Shown: piece by piece, positions 6,733-6,913 of the stretch
Numbering within the stretch: position 1 is the first letter of the stretch
How the letters are laid out: the number at the start of each line of letters is the position of its first letter
Assembly: GCA_934725105.1 (NCBI GenBank)
Contig: CAKVBD010000055.1
Coordinates: 1 to 6,913, forward strand
Direction of reading: 5' to 3'
DNA length: 6,913 nt
Source: an uncultured Bulleidia sp.
Lineage (GTDB): Bacteria; Bacillota_I; Bacilli_A; Erysipelotrichales; Erysipelotrichaceae
Notes under the pieces: generated by a model
Databases searched by the model: none
What the model was told of the DNA's origin: nothing
The model's input: only the letters and a program-made list of their open reading frames with translations
Translations under genes and position numbers: made by a program

Positions 6733-6760
6733 ATTATACCCATTCCATGAAATGTTGCAA
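6733..6760 (-). promoter_or_regulatory. Sigma-A-type promoter of the pot operon
   Basis: On the minus strand TTGCAA (6755-6760) is followed after 16 bp by a perfect TATAAT (6733-6738). Transcription would begin near 6726, giving a leader of about 50 nt before the regulator ATG. It is the best promoter match in the window and lies directly upstream of the first gene of the operon. Confidence 0.75.
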
Positions 6761-6779
6761 TAGTTTTTTCAAACTTTTT

Positions 6780-6796
6780 GTTTACTGTTTCTAAAC
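6780..6796. promoter_or_regulatory. Candidate operator 2 upstream of the pot promoter
   Basis: GTTTACTGTTTCTAAAC shares the GTTTA-N7-TAAAC layout and exact 17-bp length of the dyad at 6686-6702. Its centre lies 94 bp from the centre of the first, close to nine helical turns, with the promoter between them. AT-rich background makes the match suggestive rather than proven. Confidence 0.4.
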
Positions 6797-6845
6797 TTTT
6801 TATCCATTTAACATTTCTAATATTTCACACATAAAAAATAAATAT

Positions 6846-6869
6846 CCACCGGCCCAGCCGGTGGTTTTT
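6846..6869. terminator. Strong GC-rich hairpin terminator at the right side
   Basis: CCACCGGC (6846-6853) and GCCGGTGG (6857-6864) form a perfect 8-bp stem with a 3-nt loop, followed on the plus strand by TTTTT. On the minus strand the tail is weaker (ATATTTATTTTTT). No plus-strand gene ends here, so it more likely terminates a minus-strand transcript entering from beyond the window, or is an intergenic repeat unit. It shields the pot promoter from upstream transcription. Confidence 0.6.
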
Positions 6870-6913
6870 CAGTTTCGGGCATAGCCCTGCTCTCAAAGTT
6901 GCGCCTTACAGCG
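6870..6913. other. GC-rich edge segment of unknown nature
   Basis: This stretch is clearly richer in G+C than the AT-rich intergenic DNA next to it and contains a small GGGC-ATA-GCCC hairpin (6877-6887). I see no complete gene, tRNA or recognised RNA in it. It may be the end of a structured RNA, an intergenic repeat or the tail of an element lying outside the window. Confidence 0.3.

Noticed and set aside
6675..6743. Upstream extension of the XRE-cupin gene to ATG at 6743
   Set aside because: The longer start would lie upstream of the -10 hexamer, and the helix-turn-helix domain begins naturally at the ATG at 6674 after AAGGAGG.
6798..6830. A 10-codon ORF (MCEILEMLNG) between the right-hand terminator and the pot promoter
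   Set aside because: It has no proper ribosome binding site or promoter and is short enough to occur by chance.
6817..6912. Minus-strand open frame entering from the right edge, ending at a TAG at 6817-6819
   Set aside because: It runs straight through a perfect terminator hairpin and has no visible start or domain, so I do not call it a gene.

Overview
The window is AT-rich, and every gene I can support lies on the minus strand, so reading order runs from high to low coordinates. Low GC, strong AAGGAG-type ribosome binding sites, sigma-A-like promoters, a Gram-positive-style lipoprotein signal and U-tailed hairpin terminators all point to a member of the Bacillota. An Erysipelotrichia-like gut bacterium is my guess; it cannot be proved from this window.

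Layout, in reading order. At the right edge (6846-6913) is a short GC-rich stretch with a strong hairpin terminator. An intergenic region follows (about 6675-6845) with a clear promoter (TTGCAA, 16 bp, TATAAT) and two matching 17-bp dyads of the form GTTTA-N7-TAAAC, one on each side of it. Next comes a five-gene operon: an XRE-family regulator with a C-terminal cupin domain (6132-6674), the ATPase PotA (4541-6109), the permeases PotB (3759-4538) and PotC (2945-3757), and the lipoprotein PotD (1864-2970). Junctions inside the operon are very tight: 22 nt, 2 nt, 1 nt and a 26-nt overlap. The operon ends in a GCAA-loop terminator (1839-1859). A MATE-family efflux gene (441-1799) follows with its own terminator (411-435). 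Last is a small secreted-type protein (62-334) that may be a truncated remnant, followed by a bulged hairpin at the left edge.

How the genes work together. PotD should capture spermidine or putrescine outside the membrane, PotB and PotC form the channel, and PotA hydrolyses ATP to drive import. The cupin regulator is probably the local sensor and controls its own operon. The MATE gene sits behind a terminator and is probably an independent unit.

The most unusual item is PotA. It is 522 residues long, whereas PotA proteins are usually about 350-380. The extra length is an acidic insertion of roughly 160 residues made of two diverged tandem copies of one domain. It lies inside the C-terminal TOBE domain, whose last strand resumes after it. 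The repeats resemble beta-rich modules I associate with Bacillota surface proteins, which would be unexpected in a cytoplasmic ATPase subunit.
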